The position numbers and the translations under genes were made by a program. The notes under the pieces are model-generated. The model did no database searches, was not told where the DNA came from, and saw nothing but the letters and a program-made list of their open reading frames with translations. From an uncultured Prevotella sp. (GTDB taxonomy: Bacteria > Bacteroidota > Bacteroidia > Bacteroidales > Bacteroidaceae): a stretch of DNA of 64,000 bases. The stretch is from the NCBI GenBank assembly GCA_937906495.1, contig CALCVT010000106.1:9235-73234 (forward strand). The letters run 5' to 3'. Below, piece by piece: positions 36,186 to 43,202 of the stretch; the first letter of the stretch is position 1, and each line of letters begins with the position of its first letter.

Positions 36186-36248
36186 ATGTAAAATAACAAA
36201 CAAGGCGTGTAGAACACCACACACAAGTTGTAGAAAAAATCCACACTT
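36186..36248 (+). promoter_or_regulatory. Three 21-bp-spaced TGTA dyad motifs, candidate enhancer (UAS) sites
   Basis: Three imperfect 21-bp units start at 36186, 36207 and 36228, each with TGTA(A/G)AA. Each reads as TGTA-N8/9-(A/C)ACA: 36187-36202, 36208-36223, 36229-36245. Exact two-turn spacing and a distance of about 100 bp from the sigma-54 promoter are what enhancer-binding-protein sites look like. I infer binding by the adjacent regulator. Confidence 0.55.
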
Positions 36249-36250
36249 TT

Positions 36251-36294
36251 CCCCATTGCATTCCACACTTTCTACAGTATGGCACGCAATGGGG
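36251..36294 (+). terminator. Hairpin after the kinase-regulator operon
   Basis: Nine pairs, CCCCATTGC (36251-36259) with GCAATGGGG (36286-36294), followed by ATTTTATA. It is plausibly the operon terminator, standing between the dyads and the sigma-54 promoter. Confidence 0.55.
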
Positions 36295-36345
36295 ATTTTA
36301 TATTATCTACTGATTATCAGACATAAATAAAAATCACAACAATTT

Positions 36346-36360
36346 TGGCACAGGCATTGC
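36346..36360 (+). promoter_or_regulatory. Sigma-54 promoter (-24/-12)
   Basis: TGGCAC-AGGCA-TTGC, preceded by TTT, matches the -24 TGGCAC and -12 TTGC elements at the exact required spacing. Predicted start is near 36371, giving a leader of about 45 nt to the ATG at 36417. Confidence 0.8.
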
Positions 36361-36416
36361 GCAAGATAAAGCAGAAACCAACAACACAAAATACAAACCT
36401 AATAAAGATTACGATT

Positions 36417-36809
36417 ATGAAGAAGTTTTCAGTAGCTGCCATCTTGGCAATGGGTGTTCTCACAGTTAGTAGCGCTGCCTTTGCAGGTACAACCGCTTAT
36501 ACATCTCGCGGATGGGTTGGAACCGAAGTGAACGATACAATCGTACCCACCGACACCGTAGTTCCCGAAAAACAGGAAACAACCACGCAGAGCCTCTACA
36601 CTGAGGTTGCCGACACTGTACTGCCCACCGACACTGTAGTACCCGAAAAGCAGGAAACAACCACGCAGAGCCTCTACACTGAGGTTGCCGACACCGTACT
36701 GCCCACCGACACTGTAGTACCCGAAAAGCAGGAAACAACCACGCAGAACCTCTACACTGAGGTTGCCGACACTGTACTGCCCACCGACACCGTACTGCCC
36801 GAAAAATAA
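36417..36809 (+). CDS. Small secreted protein of 26-residue acidic repeats
   Basis: 130 residues: a signal peptide (cleavage near AAFAG), a short spacer, then more than three near-identical 26-residue repeats with the core ADTVLPTDTVVPEKQETT followed by a QSLYTE end. The repeats are rich in Asp, Glu, Thr, Val and Pro, lack Cys and probably form an extended stalk or a cation-binding tail. No family recognised. Its promoter is sigma-54 type and the neighbouring upstream gene is a sigma-54 activator, so it is the best candidate target of that two-component system. I see no T9SS sorting domain, anchor or lipobox. Confidence 0.75.
   Translation: MKKFSVAAILAMGVLTVSSAAFAGTTAYTSRGWVGTEVNDTIVPTDTVVPEKQETTTQSLYTEVADTVLPTDTVVPEKQETTTQSLYTEVADTVLPTDTVVPEKQETTTQNLYTEVADTVLPTDTVLPEK
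36537..36806 (+). repeat. 78-bp tandem repeats within the secreted repeat protein
   Basis: About 3.4 copies of a 78-bp unit; for instance the start of AACCACGCAG recurs at 36581 and 36659. Units are almost identical at the DNA level, which suggests recent duplication and likely copy-number variation between strains. Confidence 0.9.
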
Positions 36810-37022
36810 ACCTATCAAGCTACGGAACGCCACCAAACGCGCACTCGTTAATATATAACCACGTTAGTGCGTCCGGCAAGCTATCAGGCCAATAAACATC
36901 TCATCATAAACCATTATAACAACAGACTCACTCTGCCGCTCAAACACACAACTCATCTTTTCAATCTAATTCATAGTTCCTTGCACACTGCACACATCTC
37001 CTATCAAGCGGCAGATAAACGG

Positions 37023-37058
37023 CAGCCCCGACCAGTAACATGGTACGGGGCTGTTTTT
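37023..37058 (+). terminator. Terminator of the secreted repeat protein gene
   Basis: CAGCCCCG (37023-37030) pairs with CGGGGCTG (37046-37053), with inner ACCA/TGGT, followed by TTTTTG. It is 214 bp past the stop; the rest of gap 36810-37184 holds a weak CGCACT/AGTGCG hairpin at 36840-36871 and no gene. Confidence 0.8.
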
Positions 37059-37184
37059 GTATTGCACTTGTGACGCGACCAAACTGGCTAAATAAAATAG
37101 AGCATGATAAAAAGCGTGCATTTTTTACCAAAAATTTAACAGAAAGTCGTCATAATACAAATTTGCACAAAATAAAATCGTTAT

Positions 37185-37218
37185 TTTGCTTGTTTATGTA
37201 AGCAAATAACTATATTTG
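37185..37218 (+). promoter_or_regulatory. Promoter of the three-gene secreted-protein cluster
   Basis: TTTG (37185-37188), 22 bp, TATATTTG (37211-37218), a Bacteroidetes-type promoter with slightly long spacing. The arms GCAAATA (37202-37208) and TATTTGC (37213-37219) form a small palindrome over the -7 box. Confidence 0.6.
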
Positions 37219-37246
37219 CCAGTGCTAACTATAACACTATCAAACT

Positions 37247-37720
37247 ATGAAGCAATTACTTTTATTTGTCCTGGCATTTTCAGGATGGCTGGCTGCTCCC
37301 GCCTTTGCTGCAGGAGACGGCGCAGTGGTTGTTGAAACCAAAAGTGGCGAAAAAGTAACGTTCTACTACGAAGCCCAACCGGAAATTACCTTTGCCGATG
37401 CAAATGTAGAAATCAAGTCGAGCGAACAGTCTGTTGTTTATGCCATGAACGATGTGGCACAAATTAAGTTCGACGACACCATTGCTGGCATTGGCGACGT
37501 GAGCAAGAACGAAACACGCTTTACCTTTAGCGGAACACAACTCATCATTGAGGGCCTCGCACCTCAGTCAAAGATTGCAGTATTTGCAACCGACGGAAAA
37601 ATGTGGAAAGAGGGTACCGCTGATGCCAACGGCAAGGTAACTATGGCTATGGGCGAACTGACCAAAGGTGTATATGTTATCAAGACAAATAAGGTATCAT
37701 ACAAAATTGTAAAGAAGTAG
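37247..37720 (+). CDS. Small secreted protein with T9SS-like C-terminal domain
   Basis: 157 residues with a signal peptide (cleavage near AFAAG). The N-terminal half has ETKSGEKVTFYYEAQPEITF and NDVAQIKF, the pattern of a hydrophobic-SGE-V-Y...I-x-F module common in Bacteroidetes surface proteins. The C-terminal third (LIIEGLAPQSKIAVFATDGK ... ELTKGVYVIKTNKVSYKIVKK) looks like a short type A sorting domain. No function can be assigned. First of three adjacent genes that share the N-terminal pattern. Confidence 0.72.
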   Translation: MKQLLLFVLAFSGWLAAPAFAAGDGAVVVETKSGEKVTFYYEAQPEITFADANVEIKSSEQSVVYAMNDVAQIKFDDTIAGIGDVSKNETRFTFSGTQLIIEGLAPQSKIAVFATDGKMWKEGTADANGKVTMAMGELTKGVYVIKTNKVSYKIVKK

Positions 37721-37724
37721 GACT

Positions 37725-38246
37725 ATGAAGAAGATTTTTACTGCCATCATGTGTGCATTCCTATTCAGCATGGCTTCTGTAGCACAGGTTAAGCACACCG
37801 TACGCATCGAAATGAAGTCTGGCGAAGTGGTAGAATACACCACTACCGACATTAGCAATATGAACTTTAAGGAAGTGGTAGAAGAAACTCCCGAAGAACC
37901 ACAGCCTCAAGGCGAAATAATTGCAATAAGCAACATTGAGCAAACAGCTAATACCAACGGCACCGTAGATATCTCAGTAAAAGTAAAAACGGTCAATGCT
38001 ACAACCATCCGTTGCACCCCAAAACCTGCTGCTGACACAGAACCCTACCTTGAAGAAGACCCTGAAACTTGGTCAAACATCTTTTTTGGTTTTAAAACCC
38101 TCTCGGCAGACCAGGTAACCGAAGCAAACAGCGCAGACGGATGTACGCTGAATTTTGTTGGACTACCCAACGACAGTTACTACATTACCGCACGTGCAAA
38201 CGATGCCAACGGCAAGCAAAAAACACTTGTTATTAAAGTTGAATAA
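37725..38246 (+). CDS. Small secreted protein sharing the SGEVVEY module
   Basis: 173 residues, signal peptide ending SVAQ. Residues about 22-48 (HTVRIEMKSGEVVEYTTTDI, then SNMNF) are the shared module. After a Glu/Pro linker (EETPEEPQPQ) comes a fibronectin- or Ig-like beta domain. It starts 4 bp after the previous stop, so the genes are co-transcribed. Function unknown. Confidence 0.72.
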   Translation: MKKIFTAIMCAFLFSMASVAQVKHTVRIEMKSGEVVEYTTTDISNMNFKEVVEETPEEPQPQGEIIAISNIEQTANTNGTVDISVKVKTVNATTIRCTPKPAADTEPYLEEDPETWSNIFFGFKTLSADQVTEANSADGCTLNFVGLPNDSYYITARANDANGKQKTLVIKVE

Positions 38247-38264
38247 CCTACATAGTCTCCTATC

Positions 38265-39083
38265 ATGAAAAAGTTCTCTATATTGTTCTTGCTCTGCACC
38301 TTTGTATGCAACCTTACCTCTTGGGCACAGCAAACCGTAACTCGCAAACTGGTACTTAACCTGTCGAGCGGCGAAGTTGTAGAATACAAAACCGACGATA
38401 TCAAGAAAATTTCGGTCACTACTTCCGGACAACAACAGGAAAACGACCTCATCAAAGTCGAGGAAGTTGGCAAAGATTACTTCATCTTTTCTATTCATGC
38501 CAATAACCAACGCCACAGTTTCACTGCCTGCGAATCAGGTTACCTTGCTTTCTACGGCGATGAGTATTTAGCATACTATGGACACGTTTCATACGAAGAC
38601 GGCACGCACGAATGGCGTAATGGCACTACACTCGACATTCAAGATATTGAGGTTAAGCCCGGACGCAAATACACGATTCTTGCCGCAGTATTCGAGGAGT
38701 TCCAAAAACCTGACAAGATTGAAAAGGTTGAAATTACCACCATTGCCGACGAACAAAGTAGCAGTTCTGTCGACATTAAACTCGAAGAGATTACTGAAAA
38801 TACTGTCAAAGTTATTGCACTGCCCTCGCCCGAAATTGATACCTACATCACCTTTATTAAGGAAAAGAGTTGGGCAGACGACATTCTCTCTCAATTTGGC
38901 GAAACTATCTTGCAGAGCACAACTGAGCGTGCAGCTGAACTGGGCCAGGCAAGAACCTACACCGTAGCATCCGACGATACTTGGACCGGTCTGACACCGA
39001 AAACAGAATATTCTTGCATCGTAGTGTTTACCGATATTGATGGCAAGAAAAACATGAAGATTCACAACTTCACCACACTCTAA
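38265..39083 (+). CDS. Secreted protein sharing the SGEVVEY module, with two beta domains
   Basis: 272 residues, signal peptide ending SWAQ. The shared module is at about 22-48 (KLVLNLSSGEVVEYKTDDIK). Two all-beta regions follow, the last ending TWTGLTPKTEYSCIVVFTDI, which is typical of fibronectin type III strands. It lies 18 bp after the previous gene and ends the cluster. The three proteins may form a surface complex, but this is inference only. Confidence 0.72.
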   Translation: MKKFSILFLLCTFVCNLTSWAQQTVTRKLVLNLSSGEVVEYKTDDIKKISVTTSGQQQENDLIKVEEVGKDYFIFSIHANNQRHSFTACESGYLAFYGDEYLAYYGHVSYEDGTHEWRNGTTLDIQDIEVKPGRKYTILAAVFEEFQKPDKIEKVEITTIADEQSSSSVDIKLEEITENTVKVIALPSPEIDTYITFIKEKSWADDILSQFGETILQSTTERAAELGQARTYTVASDDTWTGLTPKTEYSCIVVFTDIDGKKNMKIHNFTTL

Positions 39084-39104
39084 GCCTTAATTAATTATAT
39101 AGCT

Positions 39105-39162
39105 AAAGCCTTGCAATCAACAGCATGCCCAATCATATTCATGCTGCTATTTGCAAGGCTTT
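39105..39162 (+). terminator. Terminator of the three-gene secreted-protein cluster
   Basis: AAAGCCTTGCAA (39105-39116) pairs perfectly with 39151-39162, with an inner CAGCAT/ATGCTG stem. The rest of the gap up to 39392 shows no gene. Confidence 0.8.
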
Positions 39163-39392
39163 ATGCATACCCATAATAGCATCTATGGCTACACAAACAC
39201 ACAAAATACAAGCCATAACAATATTGCATATCGCTCGTCAGTTCATGGTTAAAGACACATCTCCATCCATAAGGGTTTAACCAACAAAACATAACGAAGT
39301 ATTCTGCGAGATAGCATAAGTTGAATACTAAGAAACAGAAATCATACCAGGCACAAGAAGGGTGCAAAGGCTAAATATAAAAACTGATAACT

Positions 39393-39428
39393 AAAAAACC
39401 GGCCGGATGCATCAACGCACCCGACCGG
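39393..39428 (-). terminator. Terminator of the beta-helix lipoprotein gene
   Basis: On the minus strand a 12-bp stem with two G-U pairs (39428-39417 with 39410-39399) and a 6-nt loop, followed by six T. A classic intrinsic terminator 31 bp past the stop. Confidence 0.9.
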
Positions 39429-39459
39429 CATCACCTAAAACCTGTCTATATTTACCTTT

Positions 39460-40974
39460 TTAGTAATCGGTATTCTCAGGATCAAAGTTAGTCCAACCAC
39501 TCAACCAGTTCTCTGAACCGAATGCTCCGATAAAGTTCACCTTATCGAAGAAGGTTGAAGATACTCCGTCGAACGAAGCTGCGTTGAGCAAGGGCGAACC
39601 TGCACCCGGCATAAGTCCAACCTCTAAGGGGCTGATGGGCGAAAGCATCCACGAAGCCAAATCGCTCACCTTATTACCCTGCTGCGCAAGGAAGAAGGTT
39701 GAAGAGAACGATTTCTGAGAAGGATCAGTTACAGGCTTCTTGTCAGCACCATAACCCGTTACCAAAACATCCTCATAGAGTTTGTTTGCATCCGAACCGG
39801 TTATGTCCATATCCGCAAACCAAATGTTTTGCAAACGCAAGTTGCCTGCTTTTGCCTGCGACTGGGTATCGCCCTTTTCGCCATCAAGAATCAAACCAAT
39901 GGGGTAACCAAAGGCAACTGAATTCACACAATTCAAACGCGAACCGCGACGAATTTGCATAGCAGCCTGGAACTTGCCCAAACCAGAACCATTGTTCGGA
40001 TTCATGCTACCGCCGTTAATATAATCGGCCGTATTTTGGAATTTTGAATCAACAGCCTTCGGACCGACAAAAGTAATATTACTGAAAGTAGCTGAAGTAA
40101 AGGGCGAAGCAGTTGAGCCGCTTGCATCATTATCACTCTCAAAGCCATTGCTCTGGCTCTTGTCGGCAAGACGCGAATTACGCACCACCAAACCATATTG
40201 TACATTACCTGAATATCCATTGTCGGTATCGAAATCATCGTCCCAACCATTGTAGCATACCAGGTTTTTGCAGTTTACCGTACCACCGAACCACTCGAAA
40301 GAGTCGTCGTTTGAGTAAGACACCTGTACGTGATCTATCTGCGTGCCATCACCTACCGAACCAAACGTTATACCATTGATTTCCTGGTCGGTAGCAAAAG
40401 GATATCCTGCAAACTCTACGCGAACATAACTCAGCACACCCGAGTTATCGTGAGCGTCATTTCCGCCATGTTTCGTACGGGGTCCACCTTCAATCTGCGC
40501 TTCTCCTGCATTGTGAGGAGCTTTACCACAAATGATAAGTCCACCCCAATCACCCGGACGGCGCATTCCTTTAGCCTCTTCCGAAGTAAATACAATAGGT
40601 TCCGAAGCTGTACCTCGCGCAATCAACTTACCGCCACGCTCCACGATGAGCGAAGCCATTGTTTGCTTGTCGCCCTTAATGATTGTTCCCGGCTCGATGG
40701 TCAGTTCTGCGCCATCAGCAATGTAAACCCAGCCTTTGAGTAGGTAAGTGCCCTTCTTGAGCGTTTGCTTTCCCTTGAAAACAAATTCATTGTCGCCGTT
40801 GCCAATCTGGTTGCCTTCGAACACAATGTTGTCGCAGGCTTGCAAACCGCCGTCTTCGCTCCAGTTATACTCAGGGCGCGTTACTTCATCGTCGTCGCTA
40901 CAGGCTGTAAAACTACTTGCTGTTGTCAGACCCATCATAACCAGGGCCAGAACCTTGATAGTGTGCTTACGCAT
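39460..40974 (-). CDS. Surface lipoprotein with right-handed beta-helix
   Basis: 504 residues; lipobox FTAC followed by SDDDE, an acidic sequence after the lipid Cys that resembles the Bacteroidetes surface-export signal. GWVYIADGAELTIEPGTIIKG and GGKLIARGTASEPIVFTSEE are the opening turns of a beta-helix. NDDSFEWFGGTVNCKNLVCYN and GWDDDFDTDNGYSG give an acidic, possibly calcium-binding strip. Members are sometimes mislabelled multidrug transporter; no transporter feature is present. Start at MRKHTIKVL. On the same strand, 2.2 kb upstream, lies a TonB receptor that may be its partner. Confidence 0.75.
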   Translation of the reverse strand: MRKHTIKVLALVMMGLTTASSFTACSDDDEVTRPEYNWSEDGGLQACDNIVFEGNQIGNGDNEFVFKGKQTLKKGTYLLKGWVYIADGAELTIEPGTIIKGDKQTMASLIVERGGKLIARGTASEPIVFTSEEAKGMRRPGDWGGLIICGKAPHNAGEAQIEGGPRTKHGGNDAHDNSGVLSYVRVEFAGYPFATDQEINGITFGSVGDGTQIDHVQVSYSNDDSFEWFGGTVNCKNLVCYNGWDDDFDTDNGYSGNVQYGLVVRNSRLADKSQSNGFESDNDASGSTASPFTSATFSNITFVGPKAVDSKFQNTADYINGGSMNPNNGSGLGKFQAAMQIRRGSRLNCVNSVAFGYPIGLILDGEKGDTQSQAKAGNLRLQNIWFADMDITGSDANKLYEDVLVTGYGADKKPVTDPSQKSFSSTFFLAQQGNKVSDLASWMLSPISPLEVGLMPGAGSPLLNAASFDGVSSTFFDKVNFIGAFGSENWLSGWTNFDPENTDY

Positions 40975-41186
40975 ATACTTAATGTGTTTAATAAAAAGGA
41001 TTGCTCTATTTATTTTCTTTTTGACGCTGCAAAGGTCGCAAAGGTGCGTGACAAAGAGGTTTCCATAAAATGAAGAAAGCGTGAACCCCCATTTTAAGGT
41101 ATAAAAAACGGAAAGCACACTTTTCAATATGATTGAAAAGCATGCTTTCCGCTATTTTGTCAGTCTGTTTCAGGCTGAATATTTAT

Positions 41187-42842
41187 TTAGAACTCCGAAT
41201 TGTTGTTCTGCTCCAACCCGGCTGTTTCCTGTTCTGCGATAAGGGTATCGCCCATCTGGTTCTTTTCCTCCTCAACCGATTCGTTTACCTGGGCTACTTC
41301 GGTCTCAGCATCCATCGACACTTCCTTTTCTGCTATTGAGTCGTTCTCAGCATACTCATTATCGGTTTCCTCCTGCTGCAAAGTCTTCTGACAGAGTTCA
41401 GGATGCAGAATGGCATGCTGCAAACCAAGCAATTGCCGGCTGCGCGGTGCTAGTTCAAGTCCCTCTTCTATAAGTTTGAGAGCCTCCTCGGTACGTCCCA
41501 TTTTATTGAACGCAATAGCCTTTTGCCAAATGAAGAATACACGTCGTGACAATACATTGAGCACTTGCGGATCGGCAAGAATTTCGTCGACCATACTGAT
41601 AAAGTGTTCAAAGTCAAGGATAGGCAAGTAGTAGTTAAGGGCCAGGAACTGCTTGGTCGTAAGATTATCGGTCAGCAGTCCTCGGTTTTTATCCATAAAA
41701 GCAATTGCTTTTTGTCTGATTTGCTCTTTTTCCTCAAGATTTTCGTTTTGCTTGTAACGCGATACGTAGAGCATAACCAAGTCCTTAACACAGCTTTCTG
41801 GTTTCTCGTTTGCCTCGATAGCCTCCAGGTAGTATTTTTCGGCCTCATCGAAGTTTTTGTTGAGATAAGCCTTTTTAGCTTGTGCATAAAGGGTATTGAG
41901 CGAGAACTGGTTGGCAGCCGCATTATTATTACCCATTCCACGTACAAAACGTGGTGCCGGTGCCATACCGTTAATATCTTCGAGCAGTGTTTGCGCCTTA
42001 TCGTATGCATTATCAACCTCAAGCACATGCTCTACCAATCCCTTCGCCGTTTGAAGGCGATGTGCTTCCATGTGTTCTTCGGCTAAAGCTAACACTTTGT
42101 CAAAGGTTTTGGGCAAATGCACATTACGTGCCGCTAATCCCTGGTTATTGCGATCAATGCTGTACACCACCTTAGTTCCCTTATAGAGGTCATCATAAAG
42201 TTCGCGATCTGCTATCTGATGCGAGTTGAAGTACAAACTGTTTTCTGTGGCAAAGTCAAAAATAAACCCGTAGCGCCGTTCAGCGTTATAATAGTTGATG
42301 CGTCCTTTTGCAGGCACAAAGTTTGTGGCATTCTCCCCGGTTGATTGCAATCCCTTGGCTTCGGTTCCCTGATTAAAATCCTTATCTGCAGAATCGACAT
42401 CGTTGTTTACACTTCTAAAGTAACGGCGATGTCCATACTTAGGGTCAATCTGCTGAAGGGCTTCCAAATCAATGTGTCCAATCACCTTAGGTTCGTTAAT
42501 TCCAGGAGCCTTTTCGGCTGAATCTTCCATCAGTCCGACAGTTTTTTCGCGTTCTTCGCTAGCTTCAAGGCCTGTTTCTGTAAGTTCTTCCTGATTTGCA
42601 ATAACTGCATCAGTATCTGTTAGTTGTGCAGCAGCAAATTCTTCATTATTGGCATACTGGGGCGGATTGGCACGAAATGACCGTACATCAGTTCCGGCTA
42701 TACCGCATACTTGCCCGTTGGGCAACCGTAATACAATAAACTTTTCTGTAACAAATTCAATGGCTCCGCAGAATACGCCTTCCGAACTCGTAATTTCGAC
42801 ATTGTCGCCGACTCTGTAGTTTGTTCTAATAAATGCAAGCAT
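41187..42842 (-). CDS. SH3-like / cold-shock-like / TPR protein, putative RNA-binding
   Basis: 551 residues in an unusual order. Residues 1-55 look like an SH3-like barrel (YRVGDNVEITSSEGVFCGAI ... FIVLRLPNGQV). Residues about 165-235 resemble a cold-shock domain (KGRINYYNAERRYGFIF, then FNSHQI and GTKVVYSIDRNNQGLAARNV). Residues about 240-460 are helical with TPR-like repeats (AKKAYLNKNFDEAEKYYLEA, AFNKMGRTEEALKLIEEGLE). The C-terminal tail is Glu/Gln-rich. No signal peptide, so cytoplasmic; I infer a nucleic-acid-binding scaffold. It has its own promoter with a long leader. No named family recognised. Confidence 0.7.
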   Translation of the reverse strand: MLAFIRTNYRVGDNVEITSSEGVFCGAIEFVTEKFIVLRLPNGQVCGIAGTDVRSFRANPPQYANNEEFAAAQLTDTDAVIANQEELTETGLEASEEREKTVGLMEDSAEKAPGINEPKVIGHIDLEALQQIDPKYGHRRYFRSVNNDVDSADKDFNQGTEAKGLQSTGENATNFVPAKGRINYYNAERRYGFIFDFATENSLYFNSHQIADRELYDDLYKGTKVVYSIDRNNQGLAARNVHLPKTFDKVLALAEEHMEAHRLQTAKGLVEHVLEVDNAYDKAQTLLEDINGMAPAPRFVRGMGNNNAAANQFSLNTLYAQAKKAYLNKNFDEAEKYYLEAIEANEKPESCVKDLVMLYVSRYKQNENLEEKEQIRQKAIAFMDKNRGLLTDNLTTKQFLALNYYLPILDFEHFISMVDEILADPQVLNVLSRRVFFIWQKAIAFNKMGRTEEALKLIEEGLELAPRSRQLLGLQHAILHPELCQKTLQQEETDNEYAENDSIAEKEVSMDAETEVAQVNESVEEEKNQMGDTLIAEQETAGLEQNNNSEF

Positions 42843-43040
42843 TGTACTTCAATTTAATTAAACTGTATAAAATAAAAAAGGCTATTGCCTACTATGTGCA
42901 TAGCGATAGTATCAGATGGAACAAGCCCCCTATTATATGCAATACAAATGGCCTAAGAGGAGTCTTTTCTGTCATATTTTACGCCGCTATTACCTTGGGT
43001 ACGCTGGCAACAGCACGGGTTTAGCTGTCGTTGTACTTAG

Positions 43041-43071
43041 CAAAGATAGTGGAAAGACAGAGCAAAACAAA
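43041..43071 (-). promoter_or_regulatory. Promoter of the SH3-CSD-TPR gene
   Basis: On the minus strand TTTG (43071-43068), exactly 19 bp, TATCTTTG (43048-43041). Full match to the Bacteroidetes pattern. The predicted start near 43034 leaves a leader of about 190 nt before the ATG at 42842. Gap 42843-43202 holds this promoter and the hairpin at 43136 but no gene. Confidence 0.7.
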
Positions 43072-43135
43072 ACATTTTCTGCATTTTTTTGGTAAAAAAG
43101 CCGTTTTTTACCCATAGGACACATTTGTTGTCTGT

Positions 43136-43184
43136 CAAAAAGGAACCGACCCCGCTGCTCGTTGTTTAGAGCATCAGGGCCGGC
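43136..43184 (-). terminator. Terminator of the TonB receptor gene
   Basis: On the minus strand CCGGCCC...TGCTC pairs with GAGCA...GGGGTCGG (one G-U, small internal loop), followed by CCTTTTTGAC, 18 bp past the receptor stop. Confidence 0.75.
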
Positions 43185-43202
43185 ATTGTTGTTGTATGGT
43201 TA

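Larger units (their letters stand above)
36050..36416. other. Regulatory intergenic region between the sigma-54 regulator and its presumed target
   Basis: 367 bp without a gene. In order it holds an 11-C tract, three 21-bp-phased TGTA dyads, a hairpin and a sigma-54 promoter, each listed separately. Confidence 0.7.

Noticed and set aside
36279..36294. Second sigma-54 promoter (TGGCAC at 36280)
   Set aside because: The -12 half is GGGG at the required position, without the invariant GC.
36537..36806. CRISPR array
   Set aside because: The 78-bp units are contiguous, in frame and coding, with no spacers.
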